Positions 55,796-64,000 of a DNA stretch of 64,000 nt are shown piece after piece. The stretch spans positions 186,001-250,000 of the forward strand of contig CALUVW010000001.1 of the NCBI GenBank assembly GCA_944324315.1, in the 5' to 3' direction. Position 1 is the stretch's first letter. Each line of letters begins with the position of its first letter. Position numbers and translations under genes: made by a program. Origin of the DNA: Candidatus Gastranaerophilales bacterium (lineage in GTDB: Bacteria > Cyanobacteriota > Vampirovibrionia > Gastranaerophilales > Gastranaerophilaceae). The notes below the pieces were generated by a model. That model was given only the letters and a program-made list of their open reading frames with translations, was not told the DNA's origin and searched no databases.

Positions 55796-56482
55796 ATGAT
55801 TGAAAAGGTTAGTGTTAAATTTTCTGCTCCGGTATTTCAAGCAAACGGGCAAAATTTTAAAAAATCTGTTTATTCTAAACAGATTAATGAAAATAATAGT
55901 AATTCGCGAGCCTATCTTCTTGCAGCTCTTGGCGGATTGGGAGTAGTCGGTCTGGCGTGTTTGTTTCCAAAAAATGAAATGGTAAGATCAGCTAAAAATG
56001 TTGTAAAAAATGGCGTAAAAAAAGGACAAGAAGTCATAAACACTGCTATTAAAAAAACAGGAGTTAATAAAAAGCCGGCAGGTACTTTGGAAACTAACGT
56101 TCCGGCTAAAAAACAAAATTTAAAACCTGTAAAAGAAGATCCAACGCATAATGTGATTAATGATATAGATATACAACATTTGAGCAGTGACAAAAGACAA
56201 ATTGTAAAAAATGCTGGAATAGAAACAGTAAGTGCTGAGCAGCAAGCAGAATACAGTAAAAATATTGCATTTCAACCTATGAAGCCTGAACAAAAAACAG
56301 CGGCTATTCAACTGGCAAAAAGAAACAAAAAGCAGCGCCAAAAGAATAATGCAATAGGAGCAAGGCTGCCGGAAAGTATTGTTCAAAAACTTAACGGACT
56401 TTTCCCGAAGGTTAGTAAAAATAATCAAAAAACAAAGCTAATTCCGTTATATCCTAACGGTTTTACGAAATATACAGCATAA
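55796..56482 (+). CDS. Lineage-specific membrane-tethered protein with PVFQA tag
   Basis: 228 residues starting behind CGAAAGGATTTCATT. P-V-F-Q-A occurs at residues 12-16, one hydrophobic helix at 40-57, then a Lys-rich region. Residues 119-186 align without gaps to the linker module of the giant protein at 265-4734 (I-Q-H-L-S-S-D-K-R-Q-I-V against Q-Q-H-L-N-A-N-E-R-K-I-V). No enzymatic motif. Confidence 0.65.
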   Translation: MIEKVSVKFSAPVFQANGQNFKKSVYSKQINENNSNSRAYLLAALGGLGVVGLACLFPKNEMVRSAKNVVKNGVKKGQEVINTAIKKTGVNKKPAGTLETNVPAKKQNLKPVKEDPTHNVINDIDIQHLSSDKRQIVKNAGIETVSAEQQAEYSKNIAFQPMKPEQKTAAIQLAKRNKKQRQKNNAIGARLPESIVQKLNGLFPKVSKNNQKTKLIPLYPNGFTKYTA

Positions 56483-56585
56483 TCAATATTACAATTTGTA
56501 AAATTATACCTTTTTAATATTTATAAAAAGGCAATTTTTTCTTAACAAACTTTTTTATAAATATATAAAGAGGTATAATTATTTT

Positions 56586-56750
56586 ATGGATAAGAGAGAT
56601 TTAACCGTAATCGAAAATAAAACTATGACTGAAGAAAAACAGGCTGAAAAACCGGTTTCCCGTCAGACAAATCCGATTGCGAAAAAGTTTGTCGAATTCC
56701 ATAAAGAAAATATGTCTAAATTCAGTGTGAAAGATTTATTTAGAAAATGA
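56586..56750 (+). CDS. Small basic protein (54 aa)
   Basis: ATG 56586 to TGA 56748-56750. The peptide starts M-D-K-R-D-L-T-V-I-E-N-K and ends K-D-L-F-R-K. TATAAT (56574-56579) lies 6 nt before the start codon, the spacing of the leaderless genes here. Coding status rests on that promoter and codon use; no homologue known to me. Confidence 0.45.
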   Translation: MDKRDLTVIENKTMTEEKQAEKPVSRQTNPIAKKFVEFHKENMSKFSVKDLFRK

Positions 56751-56802
56751 TATCAGAAAAACAGAAGCCCGGAGGTCAGAAAGGCAGGATGTCAGGCTTA
56801 TT

Positions 56803-57120
56803 TAGAAGATAGGAAGGTAAGAAGATAGGAGGGTAAGCTGTTTACAGTAACTAACCCCTTCCTTCCCTAATTAGGGAAGGTTAGGATGGGTAACAATCAA
56901 TACCCACCCCTTCCCTCCCTAATCAGGGAGGGTGAGTGCAACCCAAAAATTTCCCTCTCTCGGGAGAGGGATTAAGGGAGAGGGTTGATTTAGACGATAA
57001 GACGTTAAGTTCTTTACGGTTCGCTAAAGCGAACGGAAAATATCCCCTCGCCCCATTGGGGATAGGGTGTCCGAAGGACAGGAGAGGGGCTTTTAGAAGG
57101 CAGAGAGAAGGTTTAAAATT
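56803..57120. repeat. Intergenic repeat cluster, left copy of flanking direct repeat
   Basis: Between the small gene and the 57122 gene lie several palindromes and no gene. 56803-56934 contains CCTTCCCTAATTAGGGAAGG and GGATGGGTAACAATC and is the left copy of a repeat found again at 58422-58551. After it come CCCTCTCTCGGGAGAGGG (56952-56969), CGGTTCGCTAAAGCGAACGG and a longer CCCCTC/GAGGGG hairpin. The region is much more GC-rich than the genome around it. Confidence 0.65.
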
Positions 57121-57121
57121 T

Positions 57122-57625
57122 ATGTATCAGGTAAAAAATCAAATTTATCAGGATATGACAAAAACGCAGAAGTCTGCTCTGTGTAATTTTTTGCGCGCGC
57201 TTGTCAAAAAATCACCTGATATGAGCGTTAACGATATTTTAGATAAATTTCTTGAAGATGAAAGATATTATTTTGAGATAAATAACCCGCATTTTGAATT
57301 TCTTGAAAACTATTTAGATGACGGCAAATTTCTTGATGAAACTTTGTTATATTTGAAAGAATGCCGTAAATACTACGATTACAAGAAAAAACAGGAGCCT
57401 ATAATTCAGGCGCAAAAAGAATTTGAAAAGAAAAAACGCGCGTTTTTGCGCGAAGTTAAAATGTCAAAAGAAACTCCGACAAAAAAACAGCTTTATTATT
57501 ACGACCGTTTGTGCAAAAAATATAATATAGAGAAAAAAGAACTCACATCAAAGTTAGAGGCGCGTGACGAGATAGAGAGAATATTAAATGAGTATTCAAG
57601 AGATTTTGAAAATATTGACGGATAG
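57122..57625 (+). CDS. Helical protein of unknown function, upstream of prmC
   Basis: 167 residues, starting at ATG 57122 behind GAGAAGG; the frame extending left to 56936 is translated repeat sequence. The product is charged and helical with Y-Y-D-Y-K-K-K and a T-P-T-K-K-Q-L-Y-Y-Y-D-R-L-C-K-K-Y segment near the C-terminus, as seen in small DNA-binding or phage-like proteins. It overlaps prmC by 38 bp. Confidence 0.55.
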   Translation: MYQVKNQIYQDMTKTQKSALCNFLRALVKKSPDMSVNDILDKFLEDERYYFEINNPHFEFLENYLDDGKFLDETLLYLKECRKYYDYKKKQEPIIQAQKEFEKKKRAFLREVKMSKETPTKKQLYYYDRLCKKYNIEKKELTSKLEARDEIERILNEYSRDFENIDG

Positions 57626-58430
57626 CGGCATTGAACCAAATGAAGCAAATGTTGAAGTGAAACTTTTACTTGAACATTTTGCAAATTTTGGCACAAAAGA
57701 TATTATCATGGGTAATAAATTAACTCCCGAGAAACTTGAAATAGTCAAAGAAAAGGCTATACTGCGCGCCAAAACCCGTCAGCCTGTACAGCACATAACA
57801 GGTTTTGCATACTTTATGGGAGAAAAGTTTATTGTAAATCCTTCAGTCTTAATTCCGCGTGATGAAACCGAAATTCTTGTAAGAAAAGCCGTTGATATTA
57901 TCAACAAAAATAACTTTAAAATGGCTCTGGATGTTGGCACAGGTTCTGGCTGCATTGCCTGTATGATAGCGAAACACACGGAATGCCAGATTATCGGGCT
58001 TGATATTTCAACGGATGCTTTAAATACTGCACTTGACAACGCATCAAGATTAAACCTTTTCAACAAAGCCATCTTTAGAAAATCGGATATTTTTTCAAAT
58101 GTGAAACCCGGTGAAACTTTTGATATAATTGTTTCTAACCCTCCCTATATACCGCCTTGTGAAAAAGAAAAAATCCAGACGGAAGTAAAGTTTGATCCGC
58201 CTGAAGCTCTGTTTACAAAAGATGAAAGAGGTTTGGAGTTTTACGAAAAAATTACCTGCGAGGCGCCTAAAATTTTGAATAAAGGCGGATACTTGCTGTT
58301 TGAACTCGGTATAGAGCAATCGTCGGATGTTAAATCTCTTATGGAGCGAAATGGATTTGGTGGTATTGAGATAATAAAAGACCTTGCAGGAATTGACAGA
58401 GTAATAAGCGCAAGATTAGAAGGCGATTAG
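57588..58430 (+). CDS. prmC: Peptide chain release factor N5-glutamine methyltransferase
   Basis: 280-residue SAM methyltransferase that methylates the GGQ motif of release factors. N-terminal helical domain with A-R-x-P-V-Q-H-I-T-G, SAM site D-V-G-T-G-S-G-C-I-A, and catalytic S-N-P-P-Y-I-P-P. The start lies within the preceding gene. The gene is followed at once by the right copy of the flanking repeat, which includes its stop codon. Confidence 0.94.
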   Translation: MSIQEILKILTDSGIEPNEANVEVKLLLEHFANFGTKDIIMGNKLTPEKLEIVKEKAILRAKTRQPVQHITGFAYFMGEKFIVNPSVLIPRDETEILVRKAVDIINKNNFKMALDVGTGSGCIACMIAKHTECQIIGLDISTDALNTALDNASRLNLFNKAIFRKSDIFSNVKPGETFDIIVSNPPYIPPCEKEKIQTEVKFDPPEALFTKDERGLEFYEKITCEAPKILNKGGYLLFELGIEQSSDVKSLMERNGFGGIEIIKDLAGIDRVISARLEGD

Positions 58431-58551
58431 AAGATAGGAAGATAAGAAGGTAGGCTATTTACGGTAAATAACACTTCTTTCCCTAATTAGGGAAGGTTAG
58501 GATGGGTAACAATCAATACCCACCCCCAACCCTCCCTAATTAGGGAGGGTG
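58422..58551. repeat. Right copy of direct repeat flanking the prmC cassette
   Basis: Starts within the last codons of prmC and repeats the sequence of 56803-56934 in the same orientation with several point differences and a few indels. Shared blocks include AGAAGATAGGAAG, TTAGGGAAGGTTAGGATGGG and TAACAATCAATACCCACCCC. A following CCCTCCCTAATTAGGGAGGG palindrome is present in both. Confidence 0.65.
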
Positions 58552-58934
58552 CCATGCACTTAGACATGTTAGACAATTCAAGCAACATGTATCATGTATT
58601 CGTGATGGTTCTACGCCGTCCTGTCATTGCGAGGAGGGCGTAAGCCCGACGTCGCAATCGCATAATCGTGGCGATAATGCGATTTTTCGCTTCGCTCAGA
58701 ATGACCTAGCACCTGTTTCTGTCATTGCGGACTTGATCCGCAATCGCAAAATAGATACAATATGAATGAGATTACTACGCAAACTTCGTTTGCTCGTAAT
58801 GACATGTGGTGCAGCGGCCTCTTGCTCGTATCGCGATAAACGGGACTTTGGAATGCTCCGCCGGCTCATCGCCGCCGTGTGCTTCCTTCGCCCTCTGCTC
58901 ACTCGCGCTACGCTGCCTACGTGCGTAGTGCAAG
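58552..58934. repeat. GC-rich dispersed-repeat island
   Basis: No real gene is seen. It holds GTCATTGCGAGGAGGGCG-type (58623 on) and GTCATTGCGGACTTG-type (near 58721) units, and one in reverse orientation near 58760-58805, plus a GC-rich tract (58805-58930) unlike its surroundings. Short open frames here are artefacts of the repeats. Confidence 0.6.
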
Positions 58935-58939
58935 AAAAT

Positions 58940-58970
58940 GCCGGAAACAGTGAGGATTTCCGGCACATTA
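58940..58970 (-). terminator. Terminator of the TolC-like gene
   Basis: GCCGGAAA and TTTCCGGC (58940-58947, 58957-58964) form the stem; on the minus strand ATTTTCTTG follows. It lies 65 bp after the TolC stop. Confidence 0.8.
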
Positions 58971-59029
58971 CTTTAAATTTATTAAAGTAAAGAGGTGATG
59001 ATTATATGTGATTTTAGTTTACATAAGTT

Positions 59030-60469
59030 TTAATTTACGTAGTCGTAAGGTTTGCTGCCTGTAGCTTTGTACAAGCTGATTGCATCTGTCATACATTCAA
59101 CTTTTTGTTGTGCAACAAGTTTTTCTATTGTCAGAAGATTTTCCTGATACTGGATTAAATCAAGTTTAGAGATTGTTCCTTCATCAAATTTGTGTTCGCT
59201 GTATTTGTAATCTTCTTTTTCCAGATTGTATTGGTGCTCTGTCTGGAGCATTTTGTCTTTGTCGAGTTTTGCGGCAACAAGAGCATCGTTTACTTCCTGA
59301 ATAGCTGTCAGATTTGTTTTGTAGTAATTTTGCAAAACTCTTTCATAAGCAGCTTTTTTCAATCTCAAATTAGCAATCAACGAACCGCCTTTAAATAACG
59401 GTGTCATAAGTCCGCCTGCAAGCCCGAGAAGCATATTTTTTGTAGTAAACAAGCTGCCTAAATCTCCTGCGTTAAATACTGCACCGCCTAAAATGTTGAT
59501 AGACGGCAAAAATTCTTTTTTAGCGACTTTAACGTCAATTCCTGCTTTTTCTACCATTAATTCCGCTTTCAGATAATCAGGTCTGTTTGTAATTATTTCT
59601 GAGGGAATTTGAGAAGGCACTGCAAGTTTGTAATTGATGTCATCAAGCGATTTTCTTTCAAGAGAATTTGCATTCTCGGGGCTTTCGCCGATAAGTACGC
59701 TTAACTGATGTAACATTTGCTCTCTGTGTTTCTTTAATTCTATTAAATCGGTCTGGCCTTGAACAAGTGATTTGTTTGCTCTGATAGTGTCTGCAGTTGA
59801 AGTTAGTCCTTCTTTATTGCTTGCGAGCATCAAATCATATATTTCCTGTCTTATTTTTACAATTTGTTCCTGCAAATCAATCATTTTATCAAGATTAATT
59901 ATATTGAAATAAGTTGAACCGACAGCTGACGCAACAGAAATATAGGCAGCACGTTCGTCCTGTTTTGAACCTTCGTAAAGTTTTTTTACTGCTTTAGTTT
60001 TGTTGTGGTTTTTCAGGAAAATATCGGCTTCATATTGCACAATAATCGGCAATCCGAAATTTATATCAGTGCTTGTGCTGCCTGGCATCTTAAACCACCC
60101 CGGGCCAAATCCTGCCACGGCAGAGGGAAGTTCGTTTGCGAACTGGGTCTTAACAGTCTGGTAATATTCTTCAACATTCAAAGTTGCCATTTTTAAATCA
60201 TAGTTATTTATAACGGCTTTTTGTATATAACTGTTAAGAATATCATCATTAAAATTTCCCCACCAGTTCAAATTTATATAAGCGAATTTGTAATCATCAG
60301 ATGTTTTTTGTTTTTTATTTTTGCTGACCATGCTTTTGAATTGTTTCGGGGTAGCAGTAGAAGCTTTTGCATTTTCTTCAACTGCGAAAACAGGCATGGT
60401 GTTCATGCTTATAATACTAGCTAATAATGCTATGGATACTATCTTTTTCACTTTTTTTAATTTCCTCAT
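59030..60469 (-). CDS. TolC-family outer membrane efflux protein
   Basis: About 479 residues. I start at ATG 60469 (GAGGAAATA upstream), giving a signal peptide M-R-K-L-K-K-V-K-K-I-V-S-I-A-L-L ending near V-F-A-V-E. The rest has the TolC/OEP coiled helices (two repeated halves, with S-I-N-I-L-G-G around the second half). It is divergent from marR-emrA-emrB and should be the outer channel of that pump. Confidence 0.9.
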   Translation of the reverse strand: MRKLKKVKKIVSIALLASIISMNTMPVFAVEENAKASTATPKQFKSMVSKNKKQKTSDDYKFAYINLNWWGNFNDDILNSYIQKAVINNYDLKMATLNVEEYYQTVKTQFANELPSAVAGFGPGWFKMPGSTSTDINFGLPIIVQYEADIFLKNHNKTKAVKKLYEGSKQDERAAYISVASAVGSTYFNIINLDKMIDLQEQIVKIRQEIYDLMLASNKEGLTSTADTIRANKSLVQGQTDLIELKKHREQMLHQLSVLIGESPENANSLERKSLDDINYKLAVPSQIPSEIITNRPDYLKAELMVEKAGIDVKVAKKEFLPSINILGGAVFNAGDLGSLFTTKNMLLGLAGGLMTPLFKGGSLIANLRLKKAAYERVLQNYYKTNLTAIQEVNDALVAAKLDKDKMLQTEHQYNLEKEDYKYSEHKFDEGTISKLDLIQYQENLLTIEKLVAQQKVECMTDAISLYKATGSKPYDYVN

Positions 60470-60512
60470 TATTTCCTCTTGCATTTTTACAATTACTATG
60501 TTAGCATAATAT

Positions 60513-60544
60513 TGTTGTAAATGCAACATATTTTTTTTACAACA
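60513..60544. promoter_or_regulatory. Inverted repeat between tolC and marR (putative MarR operator)
   Basis: TGTTGTAAA (60513-60521) and TTTACAACA (60536-60544) are exact reverse complements 14 bp apart; TGCAACATA (60522-60530) gives another half-site. MarR proteins bind such palindromes in divergent promoter regions. Confidence 0.6.
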
Positions 60545-60580
60545 TAATATATAAATAATAAAACAGATTATAATTAAAGT

Positions 60581-61054
60581 ATGAAAACTAAACAGGATTG
60601 TAAATTACATTATACAGACAGTATACATTATGAACTTGAACAGACTTCGAGGTTAATGAAAAAGTTAACAAACCAGCTTTTTGAAAAACTGGAGATAGGT
60701 TTGACTATTGATGAATATGCTGCATTGGATACTGTTTCTGTTAATGCGGGGATTTGTCAGAGGGATTTAGCAAAACTTATATTAAAAGACAGAGCTAATA
60801 CCGGCAGAATTTTGGATTCACTGGAACAAAAAGGATTTATTACACGATTTATCGACACAAAAAACAACAGGTTAGTAAAAAAAATGGGGATAACCGAAAA
60901 GGGTTTGAGAGAACTTGACACAATTAATAAAAAAGTGAAACAATATCTTGAGAGTGTTACAAAAACGATTTCTGATGAGGATATTGAAAGAGTTCAGGAA
61001 ACATTAAAATCTTTCAGGTTAGAATTGGAAAAAGTAGTACAGATAAATATATAA
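60581..61054 (+). CDS. MarR-family transcriptional regulator
   Basis: 157 residues. The winged helix has C-Q-R-D-L-A-K-L-I-L-K-D-R-A-N-T-G-R-I-L-D-S-L-E, followed by the wing D-T-K-N-N-R-L-V-K-K and T-E-K-G. It heads the operon with emrA and emrB and probably represses it. TATAAT lies 6 nt before the ATG. Confidence 0.93.
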   Translation: MKTKQDCKLHYTDSIHYELEQTSRLMKKLTNQLFEKLEIGLTIDEYAALDTVSVNAGICQRDLAKLILKDRANTGRILDSLEQKGFITRFIDTKNNRLVKKMGITEKGLRELDTINKKVKQYLESVTKTISDEDIERVQETLKSFRLELEKVVQINI

Positions 61055-61072
61055 TTTAATAAGAGGTAGAAA

Positions 61073-62086
61073 ATGGAAGAACAAAATACAAATATTGAAG
61101 AACAAAATGTTCAACAGGAAGAAGAAACAAAAGAGCACAAACCTTTTAAAAGATATATTGCGGCCGCTGCAATAGTGTTATTGATTATTGGCGGTGCATA
61201 TTTTATACATGATCTTTTAATGTATCAGTCAACGGATGACGCTTATGTGGAAACAACAACAGTTCAGGTTGCACCGAGAGTAAGCGGACAGATTATAGAA
61301 TCTTATGTAACCGATAACCAGAAGGTTAAAGAAGGCGATCTGGTTGCAAAAATTGATCCGGCAGATTACGAGATTGCACTGGCTCAGGCAGAGGCAAAAT
61401 ATGAAAGAATTTTGCTTGACCAGAAAAATGCTCAGGCTAATTTTAAAGCAATGCAGACAAATATTGATGTTGCCAAAAAAGATTTGGACAGATATACAAA
61501 TCTTTATGAAAAAGGAGCAGTTTCAAAGCAGACTCTTGATGCTGCTCAGGCAAAATACGATTCTGCTCAGGCAAACTTAACAAAGGCAGAAGAATCATTA
61601 TTATCTCAGGGCGGAAATAAAGTTGCTGATGCTGATTTGAAAGAAGCAAAAGCTTTGAGAGATAAAGCTAAACTCAATTTGAGCTATACAAATATTTATG
61701 CTCCTCAAAACGGAACTGTGGCTTCAAGACGTGTTGAAAAAGGTATGTATGTGAATGTCGGCGCGCCTTTGTTTGTAATTGTTCCTGAAAATGTCTGGGT
61801 TGTTGCAAATTTTAAAGAAAATCAATTACGTCACATGAAACCCGGTCAGCCGGTTGATATTAAAATTGACACTTACCCTGACCATGTTTTTAAAGGAAAA
61901 GTTGACAGTATTCAGAGAGCTTCAGGTGCTAAATCAAGCTTATTCCCGCCTGAAAATGCTGTCGGTTCATTCGTAAAAATAGTTCAGAGAATTCCGGTAA
62001 AAATTGTATTTACGGAAAAGTATGACACTGAAAAATACAACGTAGTGCCCGGCATGTCAGTTATTCCGAAAGTAAGAGTAAAATAA
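61073..62086 (+). CDS. emrA: EmrA/HlyD-type membrane fusion protein
   Basis: 337 residues: a short cytoplasmic tail, one membrane helix (about 27-48), a biotinyl-lipoyl-like half (V-A-P-R-V-S-G-Q-I, D-N-Q-K-V-K-E-G-D), a coiled-coil hairpin, then the second half (Y-T-N-I-Y-A-P-Q-N-G) and beta barrel. It links the inner transporter to TolC. Starts 18 bp after marR. Confidence 0.94.
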   Translation: MEEQNTNIEEQNVQQEEETKEHKPFKRYIAAAAIVLLIIGGAYFIHDLLMYQSTDDAYVETTTVQVAPRVSGQIIESYVTDNQKVKEGDLVAKIDPADYEIALAQAEAKYERILLDQKNAQANFKAMQTNIDVAKKDLDRYTNLYEKGAVSKQTLDAAQAKYDSAQANLTKAEESLLSQGGNKVADADLKEAKALRDKAKLNLSYTNIYAPQNGTVASRRVEKGMYVNVGAPLFVIVPENVWVVANFKENQLRHMKPGQPVDIKIDTYPDHVFKGKVDSIQRASGAKSSLFPPENAVGSFVKIVQRIPVKIVFTEKYDTEKYNVVPGMSVIPKVRVK

Positions 62087-62160
62087 GTGAAAAGTGAAGA
62101 GTGAAGAGTGAAGCGTGAAGAGAAAATCGCTTCACTTTTTCACCCGTCACTTTTCACTCT
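62086..62160. repeat. GTGAAGA-type repeats with inverted arm, emrA-emrB gap
   Basis: Four or five imperfect 7-mers (GTGAAGA) read one way, then the complementary TTCACTT units in the other direction, giving a long hairpin. A similar cluster follows emrB at 63754-63806. Confidence 0.65.
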
Positions 62161-62175
62161 TAAAAAGGATTTACA

Positions 62176-63753
62176 ATGTCAGAAAATAATACAAACACCG
62201 CAGTACAGCAAGAAGAATGGACACCGAAAAATAATCCGTGGCTTATAATTATGCCTGTAATGCTCGCAACGTTTATGTATGCTCTCGATGAAACAGTTGC
62301 AAACGTTGCTCTGCCTCATATTGCAGGTTCATATTCAGTCAGTAATCAGGAGTCCATTTGGGTTTTGACAAGCTACTTGATGGCGAGCAGTATTGTTATT
62401 CCGATGATTGATTATTTTTGTAAATTACTCGGAAGAAAAAATTTGTTTATGGTGGGTGTATTTGTGTTTACTATTGCATCGTTCTTGTGCGGGGTATCAA
62501 CTTCTATTGGAATGATTGTAATAGCGCGTGCAATGCAAGGTATTGGCGGCGGCTGCTTGATGCCTATGGCTCAGGCAATTACAATGGAATGCTTTAAGGG
62601 TGAAGCAAGAAACAAGGCTATGGCTGTATTTGGTCTGGTTGTTGTTGTTGCACCTATTTTGGGGCCTGTCATGGGCGGTTATATTACGGAAAACTGGTCT
62701 TGGCCGTATATTTTCTTTATTAACGTGCCGTTTGGTTTTTTCTGTATAGCACTTGCCAAAAAATTTCTTGAAGACCCTCCTTATGCAAGAAGACAAAAAA
62801 ATGTTCATCTTGATAAATTTGCATTTTTATGGCTTTGTGTCTGGCTTGTGCCTTTGCAGATTGTATTTGACAAGGGTAATGATGCAGACTGGTTTAATGC
62901 GCCATGGATTTGCTGGCTTACTGCAATTGCCGTAACAGGCTGTATTTGCTTCTTTTATACTCAGGTCAAAGGAAAAAATCCGCTTATAAAACTGGATGTT
63001 TTAAAAGATGCCAATTTCTTTTGCGGAACTTCAATGTTAATTCTTTTAAACGGTGTATTGTTGGCATCACTTGCGATATTACCCCAATTATTACAGAATA
63101 TGATGGGATATGATGCATTTACAAGCGGACTTGCAATTATGCCAAGAGGTGTCGGGGCGTTTACAGCGTTGGCAATTTTTGGCGGGCTTGGCGGACGCTT
63201 GAGTTATAAAACATACGGTATTATCGGGCTTTTCTGTATGGGACTCGGCGGATGGATACTCGGTTCTTTAAATTTAGAAATCAGTATGATGAATATTGTT
63301 ATACCGAATATTGTTTTCGGCCTCGGACTTGTATTCACAATGATGCCTATTACAACTTTGTCCTGTATAACTTTAAGAAACGATCAGATGACAAATGCCT
63401 CCGGTTTCCAAAATTTGCTTAAAACAATAGGAGGAGCAATCGGAACTTCCCTTGTTGCAACTATGATTTCAAGATTATCACAGGTACACCAGAACGGACT
63501 TGTTAAATCTATGCACAGTACAAATACTATTTTTGCTGATAGATTAAGTTCTTATGCTTCATCTTTTATTCATCAGGCAGGCGATATGATGAATGCGACT
63601 TATATGGCAGGGAAAATGCTTTATAATCAGCTTATTGAACAATCGACGCTGTGTGCTTATATGACAACTTTTAAAGTTTTCGCAATAGCATGTTTTATTT
63701 TAATTCCGTTTATGTTTTTATTAAAGAGTGAGAGAAAAGCTAAAATGAATTAA
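62176..63753 (+). CDS. emrB: EmrB-type DHA2-family multidrug efflux transporter
   Basis: 525 residues with fourteen hydrophobic segments. Family marks: L-D-E-T-V-A-N-V-A-L-P-H-I-A-G in helix 1 and G-x-G-G-G near helix 5, with G-P-V-M-G-G-Y motif C. It exports drugs with proton exchange in a tripartite complex with EmrA and TolC. Start follows AAAAAGGA. Confidence 0.94.
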   Translation: MSENNTNTAVQQEEWTPKNNPWLIIMPVMLATFMYALDETVANVALPHIAGSYSVSNQESIWVLTSYLMASSIVIPMIDYFCKLLGRKNLFMVGVFVFTIASFLCGVSTSIGMIVIARAMQGIGGGCLMPMAQAITMECFKGEARNKAMAVFGLVVVVAPILGPVMGGYITENWSWPYIFFINVPFGFFCIALAKKFLEDPPYARRQKNVHLDKFAFLWLCVWLVPLQIVFDKGNDADWFNAPWICWLTAIAVTGCICFFYTQVKGKNPLIKLDVLKDANFFCGTSMLILLNGVLLASLAILPQLLQNMMGYDAFTSGLAIMPRGVGAFTALAIFGGLGGRLSYKTYGIIGLFCMGLGGWILGSLNLEISMMNIVIPNIVFGLGLVFTMMPITTLSCITLRNDQMTNASGFQNLLKTIGGAIGTSLVATMISRLSQVHQNGLVKSMHSTNTIFADRLSSYASSFIHQAGDMMNATYMAGKMLYNQLIEQSTLCAYMTTFKVFAIACFILIPFMFLLKSERKAKMN

Positions 63754-63806
63754 GTGAAGATTAAAAATAATTTCGCTTCACCCTTCACGCTTCACCCTTC
63801 ACTTTA
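63754..63806. repeat. GTGAAG-type repeats after emrB
   Basis: GTGAAGATT near the stop is followed by TTCGCTTCACCCTTCACG-like units in reverse. The unit matches the cluster in the emrA-emrB gap. Confidence 0.55.
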
Positions 63807-63821
63807 TAAAAAGGAAAATTA

Positions 63822-64000
63822 ATGTCCGAAATAAATCAGCAAACAACCGAATGGAAGCCGTCCGTAAACCCTTGGATTATGGTAATACCTGTAATGCTTG
63901 CGGTATTTATTTATGTTCTTGACGGAACAATAGGCAACGTTGCATTACCTTATATGGCAGGAAGTTTTTCTGCAACAAGGGATGAATCCATGTGGATTTT
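63822..64000 (+). CDS. Second EmrB-type DHA2 transporter, truncated by the window edge
   Basis: ATG 63822 behind AAAAAGGAAA, open to the right edge. The 59 visible residues include L-D-G-T-I-G-N-V-A-L-P-Y-M-A-G, aligning with the first helix of the preceding gene, so it is a tandem paralogue. Note D-G-T-I in place of D-E-T-V. Confidence 0.85.
   Translation, partial: MSEINQQTTEWKPSVNPWIMVIPVMLAVFIYVLDGTIGNVALPYMAGSFSATRDESMWI

Noticed and set aside
56936-57121. N-terminal extension of the 57122 gene
   Set aside because: The added 62 residues are translated intergenic palindromes; ATG 57122 has its own ribosome site.
58696-58990. Three overlapping open frames in the GC-rich island
   Set aside because: All are repeat sequence read in different frames; they overlap each other on both strands and the tolC terminator.

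Overview
The window is a 64 kb stretch of an AT-rich bacterial chromosome with standard-code, mostly single-copy housekeeping genes. My best guess is a gut-associated, non-photosynthetic relative of cyanobacteria (Melainabacteria/Vampirovibrionia, order Gastranaerophilales). The reasons are base composition, no photosynthesis genes, an envelope with a TolC/EmrAB-type efflux set (so two membranes), a REC-histidine kinase hybrid, an apparent replication origin beside dnaN with no dnaA next to it (the arrangement known in Synechococcus), and a crowd of lineage-restricted small or membrane-tethered proteins. This placement is inference; no 16S or ribosomal protein gene lies in the window.

Layout. 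0-5 kb: the tail of a cation-diffusion transporter, then a 1489-residue EF-hand/LysM/FHA protein with a Fic-like C-terminus. 5-9.5 kb: PhoU-like/PiT phosphate uptake, a DJ-1/Hsp31-type protein behind a Shine-Dalgarno-sequestering hairpin, an HxlR regulator, a repeat protein and a zinc-ribbon/PH membrane protein. 9.6-18 kb: bioB, a lysozyme-fold protein, PnuC, a tRNA-Met, a MATE exporter, enolase, a phosphoesterase and an XRE/small-protein pair. 18.5-23.6 kb: a CtpA-type protease, dnaN, a putative oriC, two small paralogues and der. 23.6-27.6 kb: a cluster of lineage-specific proteins including a membrane-tethered GHKL ATPase joined to an HExxH domain. 27.6-43 kb: metG, a membrane protein, aroK-aroB, dnaG-rpoD, a hybrid kinase, lepA, tdk, a TrmB-like regulator and a Xer recombinase. 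43-56.8 kb: a TPR protein, engB, an EF-hand protein, recJ, an Nfo-like endonuclease, a second XRE/small-protein pair, a second Xer, aroC and bioD. 56.8-59 kb: intergenic repeats bracketing a two-gene prmC cassette. 59-64 kb: TolC-MarR-EmrA-EmrB-EmrB2 multidrug efflux.

How it works together. Biotin (bioB, bioD) and chorismate (aroK, aroB, aroC) genes are scattered singly or in pairs. Replication genes (dnaN, dnaG, recJ, oriC) are spread around the window. Two observations cut across gene boundaries. First, a promoter module of about 80 bp with tandem ATAGG repeats just after its -10 box occurs upstream of two unrelated lineage-specific genes, at 4.8 kb and 23.7 kb. A looser 10-bp-period GTAAC/GTAAA motif lies near several other genes of that class. 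Second, at least ten mainly housekeeping genes have a -10-like hexamer exactly 6-7 nt before the start codon and no Shine-Dalgarno sequence, which predicts widespread leaderless mRNAs, while the lineage-specific genes carry strong Shine-Dalgarno sites.
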